A stretch of 64,000 nt of DNA from Armatimonadota bacterium (GTDB taxonomy: Bacteria; Armatimonadota; Fimbriimonadia; Fimbriimonadales; Fimbriimonadaceae). The stretch is from contig JAFDWX010000007.1 in assembly GCA_018268255.1 (NCBI GenBank), positions 89,178 to 153,177 on the forward strand. The letters are read 5' to 3'. This document shows positions 34,008 through 42,005 of the stretch, in pieces. The number at the start of each line of letters is the position of its first letter. Positions within the stretch are counted from its first letter, which is position 1. The notes under the pieces are model-generated. The model was not told where the DNA came from. It made no database searches and saw only the letters and a program-made list of their open reading frames with translations. The position numbers were made by a program, and so were the translations under genes.

Positions 34008-35720
34008 CTACGGATTCACTCGAGCGAAATTCGCCAGCTCGCCTAACCTCTGGTCTTGCGGATATCTCTTCTGAAGATCGGCAATCGCTTGGCGCTCAAT
34101 TCGTCGCCACGGAACTGCCAATTCGACCGGGGATTCCGACGCCTTCTTCACGTGATTCGCAGCCTCAAATTCCATCTGAGTCGTCGAGTGGTGAAGCCAC
34201 GCCAAAAGGTAATGAAGCATGGGGTGCGTTCGATGGCGGAGGCACTCATCCATCCACCGGACGGCGTCCTCAACTAATCCCGCGCAGATGAGATTGTCTG
34301 CGACCTCGCGGGCCAATTCCGGGTCATTTGCGACTGGTGCCACGAACTCCACAGGGTCTGCGCTCATTTCCGGCGACTGCGCCAAAAATGCCTCTGCACG
34401 CAACAGGGGATCCAACGGCGCGAGATAGTGGGCATTGGTGAGAAAATCCGCGTTGTCGATGCCCTCGTGACGCGCAATCGCTGCCAGATGCCACCACAAA
34501 AGAGGATCTTCAGCGTTGGTCTCCGCCGCAAGGTGAAGTGCACTTCGGGCGGATTCCCAATCACGCCTGGAACAGGCTTCGGACGCCCTCCGCACGAGGG
34601 CAGCGGCCCTGAGTCCCAACTCCTTGCCTGCGAATGCCCAGTCCAGAGGGAATTCAGATCGAAGGAGGTGCTCCCGCGCGGACTGCATTGGCCCGAGAGG
34701 GGTCGGATGAGCGGGAATCTCCGCTGCTTCTTGCACGATCCAGTCGCCTTCCGATCCTCGAAGTCCAGATTGGATGATCTTTCCCGCCTGAGCAGGTATT
34801 TCAGAAGACCAAAGGGCTCCTTTCGCGGCTGACACAGCTGCCTTGAGGGTCCCCATTTTTTCCGTTTCGATGAACAGTTCCGCATCTGCGATCGGGGATA
34901 GTGCCCAGACGCGGGCGTGTCCATCACCAACTTCTAGTAGCGCAGAGGAGGATCCACCGGTGGGAGCGATTTTGACGGTAGGTACGAGCCGAACTGTCCA
35001 GTTCTGAGAGTGTCGAGGGAACAGGTTCGGACTGCCCGAAATGTAATCGGCAACACATGCTGCAGGAATTGGACAGACGTCTTCGAAACTATCGGAATCC
35101 GAGACCACCGCAATGCCGGTTTCCTCACCCGTACCAATCCACCACACGTTTCCACACAATTGCCTCGCGCCGAGCCCGTGCCCAAAGCCGATCCCTGAAC
35201 GACCCGATTGGCTCACCATTCCGCGATTCACGATGGCACAAGAGATCTCAAGCCAAGGTGAATTATCGGGAAGATGAATCGAGAAATGAGCCGCCAGTTG
35301 GGAACCGGGAGCGAGTTGGAAGATCAGCACAGTCGGACCTTCCGCTTCTTCGCGAACGGAGACCTCTGCCGGTGCCATCGAGACCATGCCAGGGAAAGTG
35401 TCAAAGAAAGGCTGAATTCCCGATGGAGTCCAGAGCCCACGAGTGCCGCCTTGCGCAATCGCAAGCTGTTTTGGCGGTGCAACTACGAATTGTCCGGTCG
35501 GAACGTGCTGGATCGAGAGAATCCGGCCGCCTAGCTCTGGAACTACATCCACTTGCCAAAAGGCATTGGACATCCTTAGGGTGTCCAAATGGAGCATCTG
35601 GTTCTGACCAGTCGTCTCAAGACGTGGGAGCGGATAACAATCAGTAGGCTGCTCCGGATCAAGAGGAAGTGCTTGGAGAACTGGAACTTCCAGCAGTATC
35701 TGAGATTCTTCTATTGGCAT
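34008..35720 (-). CDS. DUF5107-like protein: aldose-epimerase-type domain plus TPR-like helices
   Basis: 570 residues. The N-terminal 330 residues resemble the galactose mutarotase-like fold of DUF5107 proteins (VDVVPELGGRILSIQHVPTGQ, SGIGFGHGLGARQL). The C-terminal 240 form alpha-helical repeats like TPRs (AALVRRASEACSRRDWESARSALHLAAETNAEDPLLWWHLAAIARHEG...). The assignment is by pattern only. It is the first gene of a leftward operon with tsaE, a Gfo/Idh/MocA oxidoreductase, nfo and an hmgA-like gene. A carbohydrate-binding or processing role is possible, not shown. Confidence 0.7.
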   Translation of the reverse strand: MPIEESQILLEVPVLQALPLDPEQPTDCYPLPRLETTGQNQMLHLDTLRMSNAFWQVDVVPELGGRILSIQHVPTGQFVVAPPKQLAIAQGGTRGLWTPSGIQPFFDTFPGMVSMAPAEVSVREEAEGPTVLIFQLAPGSQLAAHFSIHLPDNSPWLEISCAIVNRGMVSQSGRSGIGFGHGLGARQLCGNVWWIGTGEETGIAVVSDSDSFEDVCPIPAACVADYISGSPNLFPRHSQNWTVRLVPTVKIAPTGGSSSALLEVGDGHARVWALSPIADAELFIETEKMGTLKAAVSAAKGALWSSEIPAQAGKIIQSGLRGSEGDWIVQEAAEIPAHPTPLGPMQSAREHLLRSEFPLDWAFAGKELGLRAAALVRRASEACSRRDWESARSALHLAAETNAEDPLLWWHLAAIARHEGIDNADFLTNAHYLAPLDPLLRAEAFLAQSPEMSADPVEFVAPVANDPELAREVADNLICAGLVEDAVRWMDECLRHRTHPMLHYLLAWLHHSTTQMEFEAANHVKKASESPVELAVPWRRIERQAIADLQKRYPQDQRLGELANFARVNP

Positions 35721-35754
35721 GGATCAGAACGTCGGCTAAACTGTTAATTCGATT

Positions 35755-36261
35755 ATGAGCACTGCGGGCAAAATCGCTAAGTTCTTGGGAGTATGGATCG
35801 TGATCCCTGCGGGGATCGGGATGGCAGGTTACTATTTCCTGGCCCCGGTTCTCTTGAAGGGCAATCCCGAAATCAAGGAGCGGCTCGCTGCAACGTCCAC
35901 CGCCGATGCTCCTATGGCAGCCAATACGGCTCAGGAATCACCGTCTCGCAAGTTCTCCAAGCCCCAAGTTCGCATCTCGATTTCAAAGGCGCCGCCTGTA
36001 GAAAGACGTGCACCTCGACCTGCCGCGATTGAGGAGGATACAACTCCAACCGATCTCACAAATGATCCCGTGAGTCCAGATGCCAAACCCGACAGAGATC
36101 GAAGGCGGCGACGGTCCGAACCCCAGGGCGACAAACCGCCTGAGCCCGAACCAGCAAACCCCACTGAGGAAGATGGCGGATCGGGTGGCAGCACAGGCGA
36201 CGAGGGTGGCAGCGGAGGTGCTGCTGACGGAGGAAATGAAGGCACTCTCCAGACTCCCTAG
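35755..36261 (+). CDS. hypothetical membrane-anchored protein with disordered tail
   Basis: 168 residues. A single transmembrane segment near the N-terminus (VWIVIPAGIGMAGYYFLAPVLL), then a low-complexity region rich in Pro, Arg and acidic residues, ending in Gly/Glu/Ser repeats. No domain is recognised. It diverges from the DUF5107-like gene with only 34 bases between starts, which must contain both promoters. Confidence 0.65.
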   Translation: MSTAGKIAKFLGVWIVIPAGIGMAGYYFLAPVLLKGNPEIKERLAATSTADAPMAANTAQESPSRKFSKPQVRISISKAPPVERRAPRPAAIEEDTTPTDLTNDPVSPDAKPDRDRRRRRSEPQGDKPPEPEPANPTEEDGGSGGSTGDEGGSGGAADGGNEGTLQTP

Positions 36262-36356
36262 GCATTTTTGAGAGAATTTTGAAAATTTTCTTCCCGAGCC
36301 CTAAGGAACCACAATTTGGTGCCGACAACCAATATTGGGAGAAGTGTTACCGACAG

Positions 36357-36450
36357 AAAAAGGCAATCTTTGGGGCGACCCTCTGAGCGCAAAGCCTAGG
36401 ATCTCATCAGGGAAAATCAACCGAAGTGAGACAGCCGGGATGCCTGTCTG
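36357..36450 (+). ncRNA. GEMM-I cyclic di-GMP riboswitch
   Basis: The leader of flgM shows the main GEMM-I features. P1: AGGCA-a-TC (36361) pairs with GATGCCT (36439-36445), with a possible CAGA/TCTG extension. First hairpin: GGG-GCGA-CCC, with a GNRA tetraloop that in this class docks into the second helix. Conserved joint GCGCAAAGCC (36388-36397). Second helix: TCTCAT / GTGAGA (36402-36407 and 36426-36431). Closing block ACAGCCGGGATGCC (36431-36444) near the family's AGCCGGGTTGCC. GEMM-I senses cyclic di-GMP, and a variant senses cGAMP; which one applies cannot be settled by eye. No terminator follows; the GCCT of P1 could pair with AGGC in the ribosome-binding site AGGAGGC, suggesting translational control. 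Confidence 0.8.
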
Positions 36451-36492
36451 CGAAACGAAGAGTGGCTGCTGCTACACAAACTAGGAGGCCCT

Positions 36493-36759
36493 ATGCGAAT
36501 CTCAGACGAACAAGTACAAAAAATACTCCAACAGGGAGGAGTTTCCCTATTTGAAAACGAGAACGGTTTTGTCGCGTCCCCCCGCGATGATGACCAAGAA
36601 ATGATTAAGAAATTGACTCAAGAAGTTCTGGACATGCCTGACCGGGAGGCGATGATCGCTGACCTGAAGGCCAAGATCGAGGCCGGAGAGTACAAACCGT
36701 CATCGGACGATATTGCCGATGCCATGGTACGCCGCGCGATCGCAGATCGAATTCGCTGA
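36493..36759 (+). CDS. flgM: FlgM-like anti-sigma-28 factor
   Basis: 88 residues. The C-terminal half (MPDREAMIADLKAKIEAGEYKPSSDDIADAMVRRAI) matches the sigma-28-binding part of FlgM, which holds back FliA until the flagellar hook is complete. The N-terminus (MRISDEQVQKILQ) is short and specific to this lineage. Strong AGGAGG ribosome-binding site 7 bases before the ATG. A predicted GEMM-I riboswitch occupies the leader, which would tie flagellar gene timing to cyclic di-GMP. A terminator follows at once, so it is monocistronic. No fliA or flagellar genes are in the window. Confidence 0.85.
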   Translation: MRISDEQVQKILQQGGVSLFENENGFVASPRDDDQEMIKKLTQEVLDMPDREAMIADLKAKIEAGEYKPSSDDIADAMVRRAIADRIR

Positions 36760-36783
36760 GTTCCTCTGACGGTATCTCAGCCG

Positions 36784-36816
36784 GGCCCTCGTCCCTTTTT
36801 TGGACGAGGGCCTTTT
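36784..36816 (+). terminator. rho-independent terminator after flgM
   Basis: GGCCCTCGTCC / GGACGAGGGCC, eleven perfect base pairs, followed by TTTT and a T-rich stretch. Confidence 0.9.
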
Positions 36817-36939
36817 CTTGTGCGAGACCTTTTTTTGCACTAACTGAAAATTGTCCTTGTCCAGAATGACTTTTGTTGTTATACTGAACTTGTTTTCTCT
36901 CGCAAGTTTGCGAGGATTTTCTTGGTCTGGAGCTTAATA

Positions 36940-38244
36940 ATGAAACCAAAGTCGTCTCAAGCCGACTCGTCGTCTTCTCGTATCCGCACTGCGATCACCC
37001 GCACCGTTTGCTTGATGGGTGGACTCACCCTGGCATTCATGGCACTCAGTTCAAAGGATTCCTTCGATCATGAAGTGGTGGCAAGTGCCGCTGTCAAACA
37101 AGCGCAAAGCAATCTCGTGGTTGTCGGTTTCAACGAACTTGGAATGCATTGTATGAACGAGGATTTTTCCGAACTCTGCATTCTTCCTCCCTTCAACACC
37201 TTCCGCGCTCAGTTGATCCGCCGGGGCGACAATCCCGATGTTGTCCGAACCGGTGCTGTAGTCAACTTCAGCATTCTGGGCAACACAGTCAGCCACACGA
37301 AAACCAATTTCTGGGATTACGAGGATAAATTGTTCGGTGTCAATCTGGCTCCCGATACAGGACTTACCGGCACTGGACTTTCGGGGCGCATGTTCTACCA
37401 AACGGCTGGATGGTACGAGGCGACAGGTATCCCAGTAACACCGGTTATGGATGATGGGACTCCCAACGCCTACAACGTGGGCCAGATTACGGCAACCTAT
37501 GATGGGCTCACCGGATCCACTCAGGCTGTTATTCCGGTGTCATGGGAAATCAGCTGTAACCTCTGTCACGGAATCAAAAAAGCGTCTCCGGTCAATGGGA
37601 CTCGAGGCCCTAAGGACGGTGCACCTCCGAAAGCGGGTGGAGCGGAATCGGTGGGTGTGGCGACTGACATTCTTGCGGACCATGACCGGCTTCACGGAAC
37701 CCACCTTATGAACCAAAGGCCAGTGTTGTGCGCTAGCTGCCACGCGGACCCGGCACTCGGCACAACGGGTGTGGCAGGGGTGAAGACAATGTCTGCTGCC
37801 ATGCACGGTGCACACGCTTCGAGGATGGGTCAGGCAAATCTGACTAATGCATGCTACGCCTGCCACCCTGGTGTCAAGACCAATTGTCAACGAGACGTCC
37901 ACTACACGCAGGGGATCTACTGCACGAACTGCCACGGTTCCATGACGGCGATGGGAAGTACCACGCGTACTCCTTGGAAGGATGAACCCAAGTGTTCCAA
38001 CTGTCACAACGTATCTGGCCACCAGTATGAGGAAACCGGCAAGCTGTTCAAAGACTCAAAAGGTCATGGCGGAGTGTTCTGTGTCACCTGTCACAACGCA
38101 CCCCATGCCATCACACCGGCTGCCACAGCCTTGGACAATGCTCAGACTTTGAGGCTTCAGGACCACATCGGAACGTTGGACAAATGCTTGATCTGCCATA
38201 CACGGCAGCCCAATGAGTCGTTCCCGCACCGACGAGACGACTAA
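36940..38244 (+). CDS. secreted/membrane-anchored heptaheme c-type cytochrome
   Basis: 434 residues. A hydrophobic N-terminal segment (residues 22-35) serves as signal or anchor. An N-terminal domain (NLVVVGFNELGMHCMNEDF...FNTFRAQLIRRG) has no heme site and looks beta-rich. Then come seven CXXCH heme motifs at residues 206 (CNLCH), 264 (CASCH), 305 (CYACH), 328 (CTNCH), 352 (CSNCH), 381 (CVTCH) and 416 (CLICH). Several extra His residues could be distal ligands. It probably moves electrons across the periplasm. Redox partner unknown; no cytochrome maturation genes are nearby. The ATG at 36940 is preferred over the TTG at 36922. Its terminator lies inside the end of kdtA. Confidence 0.9.
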   Translation: MKPKSSQADSSSSRIRTAITRTVCLMGGLTLAFMALSSKDSFDHEVVASAAVKQAQSNLVVVGFNELGMHCMNEDFSELCILPPFNTFRAQLIRRGDNPDVVRTGAVVNFSILGNTVSHTKTNFWDYEDKLFGVNLAPDTGLTGTGLSGRMFYQTAGWYEATGIPVTPVMDDGTPNAYNVGQITATYDGLTGSTQAVIPVSWEISCNLCHGIKKASPVNGTRGPKDGAPPKAGGAESVGVATDILADHDRLHGTHLMNQRPVLCASCHADPALGTTGVAGVKTMSAAMHGAHASRMGQANLTNACYACHPGVKTNCQRDVHYTQGIYCTNCHGSMTAMGSTTRTPWKDEPKCSNCHNVSGHQYEETGKLFKDSKGHGGVFCVTCHNAPHAITPAATALDNAQTLRLQDHIGTLDKCLICHTRQPNESFPHRRDD

Positions 38245-38268
38245 GCGCCACGCGCGCTGTTCGAGAGA

Positions 38269-38297
38269 GGCTCAGGCTATTTGCCTGAGCCTTTTTT
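38269..38297 (+). terminator. rho-independent terminator of the cytochrome gene
   Basis: GGCTCAGGC / GCCTGAGCC, nine perfect pairs, followed by TTTTTT. The hairpin overlaps the final codons and stop of the convergent kdtA gene. Confidence 0.88.
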
Positions 38298-39566
38298 GCG
38301 TACTGGGAAGGGCACCTGCGCGGCTCTGCAAATCTCGTCTGCGTACACTTTGCTGGCACCCATGCTGGCCCTGACCATCTCCTTGCCCGCTTCGGCCATC
38401 TTGTTCCGCGTGGCTGGGTCCTTGAGCAGCAGTTGAAGGGTGTGCCGCAACTCATCCACGGTCGCGCAGATCCGCGAGGCTCCAACTCGAGTGGCTTGTT
38501 CGCCAGCATCCCGAAAATTCTGCATATGCGGGCCATGAATGACAGGCACGCCCACGGCTAACGGCTGAATCAGATTTTGCCCCCCATAGTTGCCGAAACC
38601 GCCTCCAATGATTGCCAGATCCGCAACCTGATATACCTCTGAAAGTTCTCCGAAGGTATCCAAAACCATCCACGGGCCCGTTTCGGCTTTGGAACGCAAA
38701 GCCGGCTCGGGGAGCCCGTGCTTCCGGCCGATTTCGATGACCTCTGGAGCTCGTTCCAAATGGCGTGGCGCGTAGACGACGCGAACACCCCCTTGGACAA
38801 AGGAAGCAAGTGCCGCCAGCACCAGTTCATCCTCGTCGATGCCGCGTGTGCTCCCAACCACCACAACTTTCTCGCTCTCCTGAATACCAAGTTCTGTGCG
38901 CCATTCTTCAGCAGATTTCTTCGGAGCGACCACCCCTTGGTCGTATTTGCAGTTTCCCGTTACCTCTGAGTTCACAGCACCAAGCGCTCGGATTCTGCGG
39001 GCGTCTTCCTCCGTCTGCATCATCGCTCGATCCAGCATGGCCAGCATGGATCGGTAGAAAAATCGGAGTTTCATGGACCGAGGGAACGATCGGTCGCTGA
39101 TCCGCCCATTGATCAGCATGGTAGTCGCCTCCAAGGATTTGCTGGCCCACAAAAAGTTGAACCACAACTCGGTCTCCATGATCGCGACCACGCGAGGTCG
39201 AACGCTTGCGACAGCGGTGAGTTGGAACAAGGCGAGGTCGATGGGGAAGTAGACGAGTCGGTCCACCCACTCACTTGCCTTTTCGCGAGCAGTGGCGTGT
39301 CCGCTGCTGGTCGTCACACTCAGAACGATTTCCGGTGGATCGTGCCGGCTTTTGATCGCCTCCAAAATCGGCAGCGCTGCCATCACCTCGCCGACTGAAA
39401 CGGCATGAATCCACACGCGAGGTGTTTTGGGTGAGAGTTGGAAGAAATAGTGCCCACGACGCTCCTTCCAATTGGGAGCTTCCTTGCGAGCCCGGCTCCG
39501 GATCCACATCCAGGGGAGCCAAATCGGCGCCGCAAAGAATAGAAGCGTGTTATAGAGGATGTACAT
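38277..39566 (-). CDS. waaA: 3-deoxy-D-manno-octulosonic acid (Kdo) transferase
   Basis: Transfers Kdo from CMP-Kdo onto lipid A precursors at the inner face of the inner membrane, evidence for a lipopolysaccharide outer membrane. 429 residues. A membrane anchor at the N-terminus (MYILYNTLLFFAAPIWLPW), then the family blocks VWIHAVSVGEVMAALPI (catalytic Glu in VGE), METELWFNFL, TGNCKYD, VVVGSTRG, PRHLERAPEV and GGFGNYGGQNLIQPLAVGVPVIHGPHMQNF. The frame opens at 39698, but the ATG at 39566 begins the anchor. It overlaps the purC end by 17 bases. Confidence 0.95.
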   Translation of the reverse strand: MYILYNTLLFFAAPIWLPWMWIRSRARKEAPNWKERRGHYFFQLSPKTPRVWIHAVSVGEVMAALPILEAIKSRHDPPEIVLSVTTSSGHATAREKASEWVDRLVYFPIDLALFQLTAVASVRPRVVAIMETELWFNFLWASKSLEATTMLINGRISDRSFPRSMKLRFFYRSMLAMLDRAMMQTEEDARRIRALGAVNSEVTGNCKYDQGVVAPKKSAEEWRTELGIQESEKVVVVGSTRGIDEDELVLAALASFVQGGVRVVYAPRHLERAPEVIEIGRKHGLPEPALRSKAETGPWMVLDTFGELSEVYQVADLAIIGGGFGNYGGQNLIQPLAVGVPVIHGPHMQNFRDAGEQATRVGASRICATVDELRHTLQLLLKDPATRNKMAEAGKEMVRASMGASKVYADEICRAAQVPFPVRKKGSGK

Positions 39567-40449
39567 CAAGGGACTTGCCCACAATCCTCCGGTAGGCGTC
39601 CAGGTATTTCTCCCGGGTCTTGGCGATGATGTCCTCCGGAAGAGTGGGTCCTGGCGGCTGCTTATTCCATTGGATCGATTCCAAATAGTCACGGACAAAC
39701 TGCTTATCGAAGCTTGGCTGTGCTTGGCCGGGATTCCATCCGGTCGATTCCCAGTACCGACTGGAATCGGGTGTCAGAGCTTCATCGATCCAGAGGAGTC
39801 CGTCGTCCGTTAGCCCGAACTCGAACTTAGTGTCCGCCAGGATGAGTCCACACTGGGCGGCGTGCGCTGCCGCCTCTTTGTAGAGCTTAAGTGTCCAATC
39901 TCGTGCGAGCTCGGCGATTTCACGGCCCACGAGATCGACGGCAGTATCCCAGCTGATGTTCTGGTCGTGACCTTCTTCTGCTTTCGTTGCTGGAGTAAAT
40001 ATGGGTTCGTCCAGCTTGGATCCTTCGACGAACCCTGCAGGCAAGGAGATGCCCGACACAGAACCTGTGGCTGCATACTCTTTGGTCCCTCCTCCGGATA
40101 AATAGCCTCTAGCGACACACTCGATTGGCAACGGCTTCGCTTTCTTCGCGAGGATGCTCCTGCCAGAAAGAGTTTCCCAGCCGGATGGAACTCTATCTTT
40201 CAGAGCCTCATCGGAACTTGCGATCACGTGGTGAGGAGCGATGTGTCGGAGCTTCTCAAACCAAAACAGGCTCATCTGGTTGAGGATGCGGCCCTTATCC
40301 GGCACGCCGTTCGCCATCACGACATCGAATGCCGAGATTCGATCCGAAGCGACGATGAGCAAAACGTCCCCCAAGTCAAAGACTTCGCGAACCTTGCCGA
40401 TCCGCCCCGCGGGGAGCCCAGCAATTCCGCCACAGTTCATTAGAACCAT
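39550..40449 (-). CDS. purC: phosphoribosylaminoimidazole-succinocarboxamide (SAICAR) synthase
   Basis: Purine biosynthesis: joins aspartate to CAIR using ATP. 299 residues. GKVREVFDLGDVLLIVASDRISAFDVV near the start, then PIECVARGYLSGGG, ELARDWTLKLYKEAAAHAAQCGLILADTKFEFG and DEALTPDSSRYW, all typical. The long form (about 300 residues, Saccharomyces-like) is the type seen in many bacteria. The ATG at 40449 is used; another in-frame ATG is 9 bases downstream and the frame remains open to 40593. No other pur gene is adjacent. Confidence 0.95.
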   Translation of the reverse strand: MVLMNCGGIAGLPAGRIGKVREVFDLGDVLLIVASDRISAFDVVMANGVPDKGRILNQMSLFWFEKLRHIAPHHVIASSDEALKDRVPSGWETLSGRSILAKKAKPLPIECVARGYLSGGGTKEYAATGSVSGISLPAGFVEGSKLDEPIFTPATKAEEGHDQNISWDTAVDLVGREIAELARDWTLKLYKEAAAHAAQCGLILADTKFEFGLTDDGLLWIDEALTPDSSRYWESTGWNPGQAQPSFDKQFVRDYLESIQWNKQPPGPTLPEDIIAKTREKYLDAYRRIVGKSLDVHPL

Positions 40450-40474
40450 AAGGTCATTATGATGGGCCGTCCGG

Positions 40475-40984
40475 TTACTTGAGTGAGGGGTATTGAGACC
40501 GGATGCGATCTTGCAACGATTCGAAGTTCTCGATCTGGCGTTCGACCTCGCCTTCGTTTTGGCTTGCATACTGCAACGCCGCCAAGAGTTCACCTCGCTT
40601 GATCAGGGGAAATGCTTTGGCGAGTTCGTCAATGGACTCCGTCCGGCGATATTCACGGAGGATCTCCCAAATCGCCACTCGAGACTTTGACAGCCGAGCG
40701 ACGTTTCCAAAATTCGAATCGAGGTCAATGATCCGTTCTAGGTAACTATCAGAATTCCGCAGTTCGCGGATGCGGTTTTCCATGTGTTCCGGCGAGAGGT
40801 GGAGTTCAGCAGCACCTTCTGCAACCGATATCTGATCTTGCATAACCGCGTTCAGGACAAGTTCTTCGTAAAGCGAAGCATCCTGTTCCCAGAGATTATT
40901 CAGCGCATGTTCAACGCGTTCTGGCGACCATCTGGCCAGGTTTGAAAGCTGGTCCAACTGCCAAGGCTGTAGAGATTTATTCAT
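40475..40984 (-). CDS. DUF433-like protein with UPF0175-like N-terminal part (antitoxin-like)
   Basis: 169 residues. The C-terminal block SKSRVAIWEILREYRRTESIDELAKAFPLIKRGELLAALQYA (about 99-140) resembles DUF433, found in VapB45-type antitoxins and stand-alone proteins. The middle EELVLNAVMQDQISVAEGAAELHLSPEHMENRI resembles the helix-turn-helix-like UPF0175. The relation is inferred by eye. No PIN-domain toxin or other partner is next to it; it precedes purC by 25 bases on the same strand. A regulatory DNA-binding role is possible. Confidence 0.65.
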   Translation of the reverse strand: MNKSLQPWQLDQLSNLARWSPERVEHALNNLWEQDASLYEELVLNAVMQDQISVAEGAAELHLSPEHMENRIRELRNSDSYLERIIDLDSNFGNVARLSKSRVAIWEILREYRRTESIDELAKAFPLIKRGELLAALQYASQNEGEVERQIENFESLQDRIRSQYPSLK

Positions 40985-41033
40985 GACGGGTTGCTTTGCG
41001 TCCCGCGTCGTCGAGGGGGGCGTTCTTGCGAAG

Positions 41034-41933
41034 CTACTTAGTTACTGACGGACTTTGTCCCCGTGCTTGTTCGCGCAGTTTTTCGATCACCATTAGGTAA
41101 CGGGCCAGAATGGTGCGATATTTCTCCGGGTGAAGCCATCGAGCCTCGGAATGATTGCATCCAGCGAACCATTCGAGCGACGATTCCGTGTTTGTCATGC
41201 AACCCTGATTGCGTCGAGCCTGATCCGGAACGGCAAGCGTGTCCGATTCGCCATGAATCAGGAGCACCGGCACATGAATCTTGGCTAACGCTTCGCCCAC
41301 ATCGGCAACGCTGGGGGAGTATCCCAGAATCCATCGGGAAAACAGCCTGAGCGGCTTGAGGAGAACTGCGAGCCACCTCCCCCCGATAAAGTGCCACCAG
41401 CCGTCCGTTGCATCCAAGAGACGCGAAAACGCCGAATCCAGGATGAGCCCCACGATATTCCTGGAATCTTCAGCCGCTGCAAAGGAGCATGCTGCTGCGC
41501 CCATACTGGATCCCCACAAGATGACCCGTGCTTCTGGGGATCGGCTTCGAACCCACTCAACCGCAGCGAGAACATCCTTGCGCTCCGGATATCCCAAGCC
41601 GCTGCGCTTTCCGGGGCTCCGGCCATGAGCCGGAAAGTCAAAATTCAGCGTGCTGCAGCCTTGCTTCCAGAACCAATAAGCCACACTCGCAGGCTCACTG
41701 CGGTTCATCATGTAGCCGTGGCACAGGATCACAACGGGTCGGTCTGGCTCTCCTTCACACCACCATCCGGGAAGCAATGCGCCGCCCCGCGATGGAATCG
41801 ACACCGACTCTTGAGGTGCGCCAAGCGAGCCGGGAGATTCGAAATACGGAATTCTGTACGGATGCACGCTAATATAAGCGGCACCACACAAGATTGCCAG
41901 ATACAGACCAAGTAAAATAGCTAGCCAGAGCAT
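41034..41933 (-). CDS. alpha/beta hydrolase with N-terminal membrane anchor
   Basis: 299 residues. N-terminal hydrophobic segment (MLWLAILLGLYLAILCGAAYI). The hydrolase fold has oxyanion and nucleophile regions VVILCHGYMMNRSE and WGSSMGAA (GxSxG with Ser), a catalytic Asp in LLIHGESDTLAVP and a His in CNHSEA. It resembles BAAT/dienelactone-type or YqkD-like serine hydrolases; substrate unknown. The open frame extends upstream to 42332, but that would cover the opposite-strand ASCH gene, so the ATG at 41933 is chosen. Confidence 0.82.
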   Translation of the reverse strand: MLWLAILLGLYLAILCGAAYISVHPYRIPYFESPGSLGAPQESVSIPSRGGALLPGWWCEGEPDRPVVILCHGYMMNRSEPASVAYWFWKQGCSTLNFDFPAHGRSPGKRSGLGYPERKDVLAAVEWVRSRSPEARVILWGSSMGAAACSFAAAEDSRNIVGLILDSAFSRLLDATDGWWHFIGGRWLAVLLKPLRLFSRWILGYSPSVADVGEALAKIHVPVLLIHGESDTLAVPDQARRNQGCMTNTESSLEWFAGCNHSEARWLHPEKYRTILARYLMVIEKLREQARGQSPSVTK

Positions 41934-42005
41934 AACTGGAAGGGTGAACCCATTATGCTCCCTGATCCTGGGTCCAAAGTTCGCCAAAATCAATATTAAC
42001 CAAAT

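Noticed and set aside
33446-34291. 281-codon rightward frame over tsaE
   Set aside because: Shadow of the leftward operon; composition is Ser/Arg-rich with no fold-like pattern.
36262-36356. Second RNA element upstream of the riboswitch
   Set aside because: Only AT-rich sequence and weak promoter-like words; no stable or conserved-looking structure.
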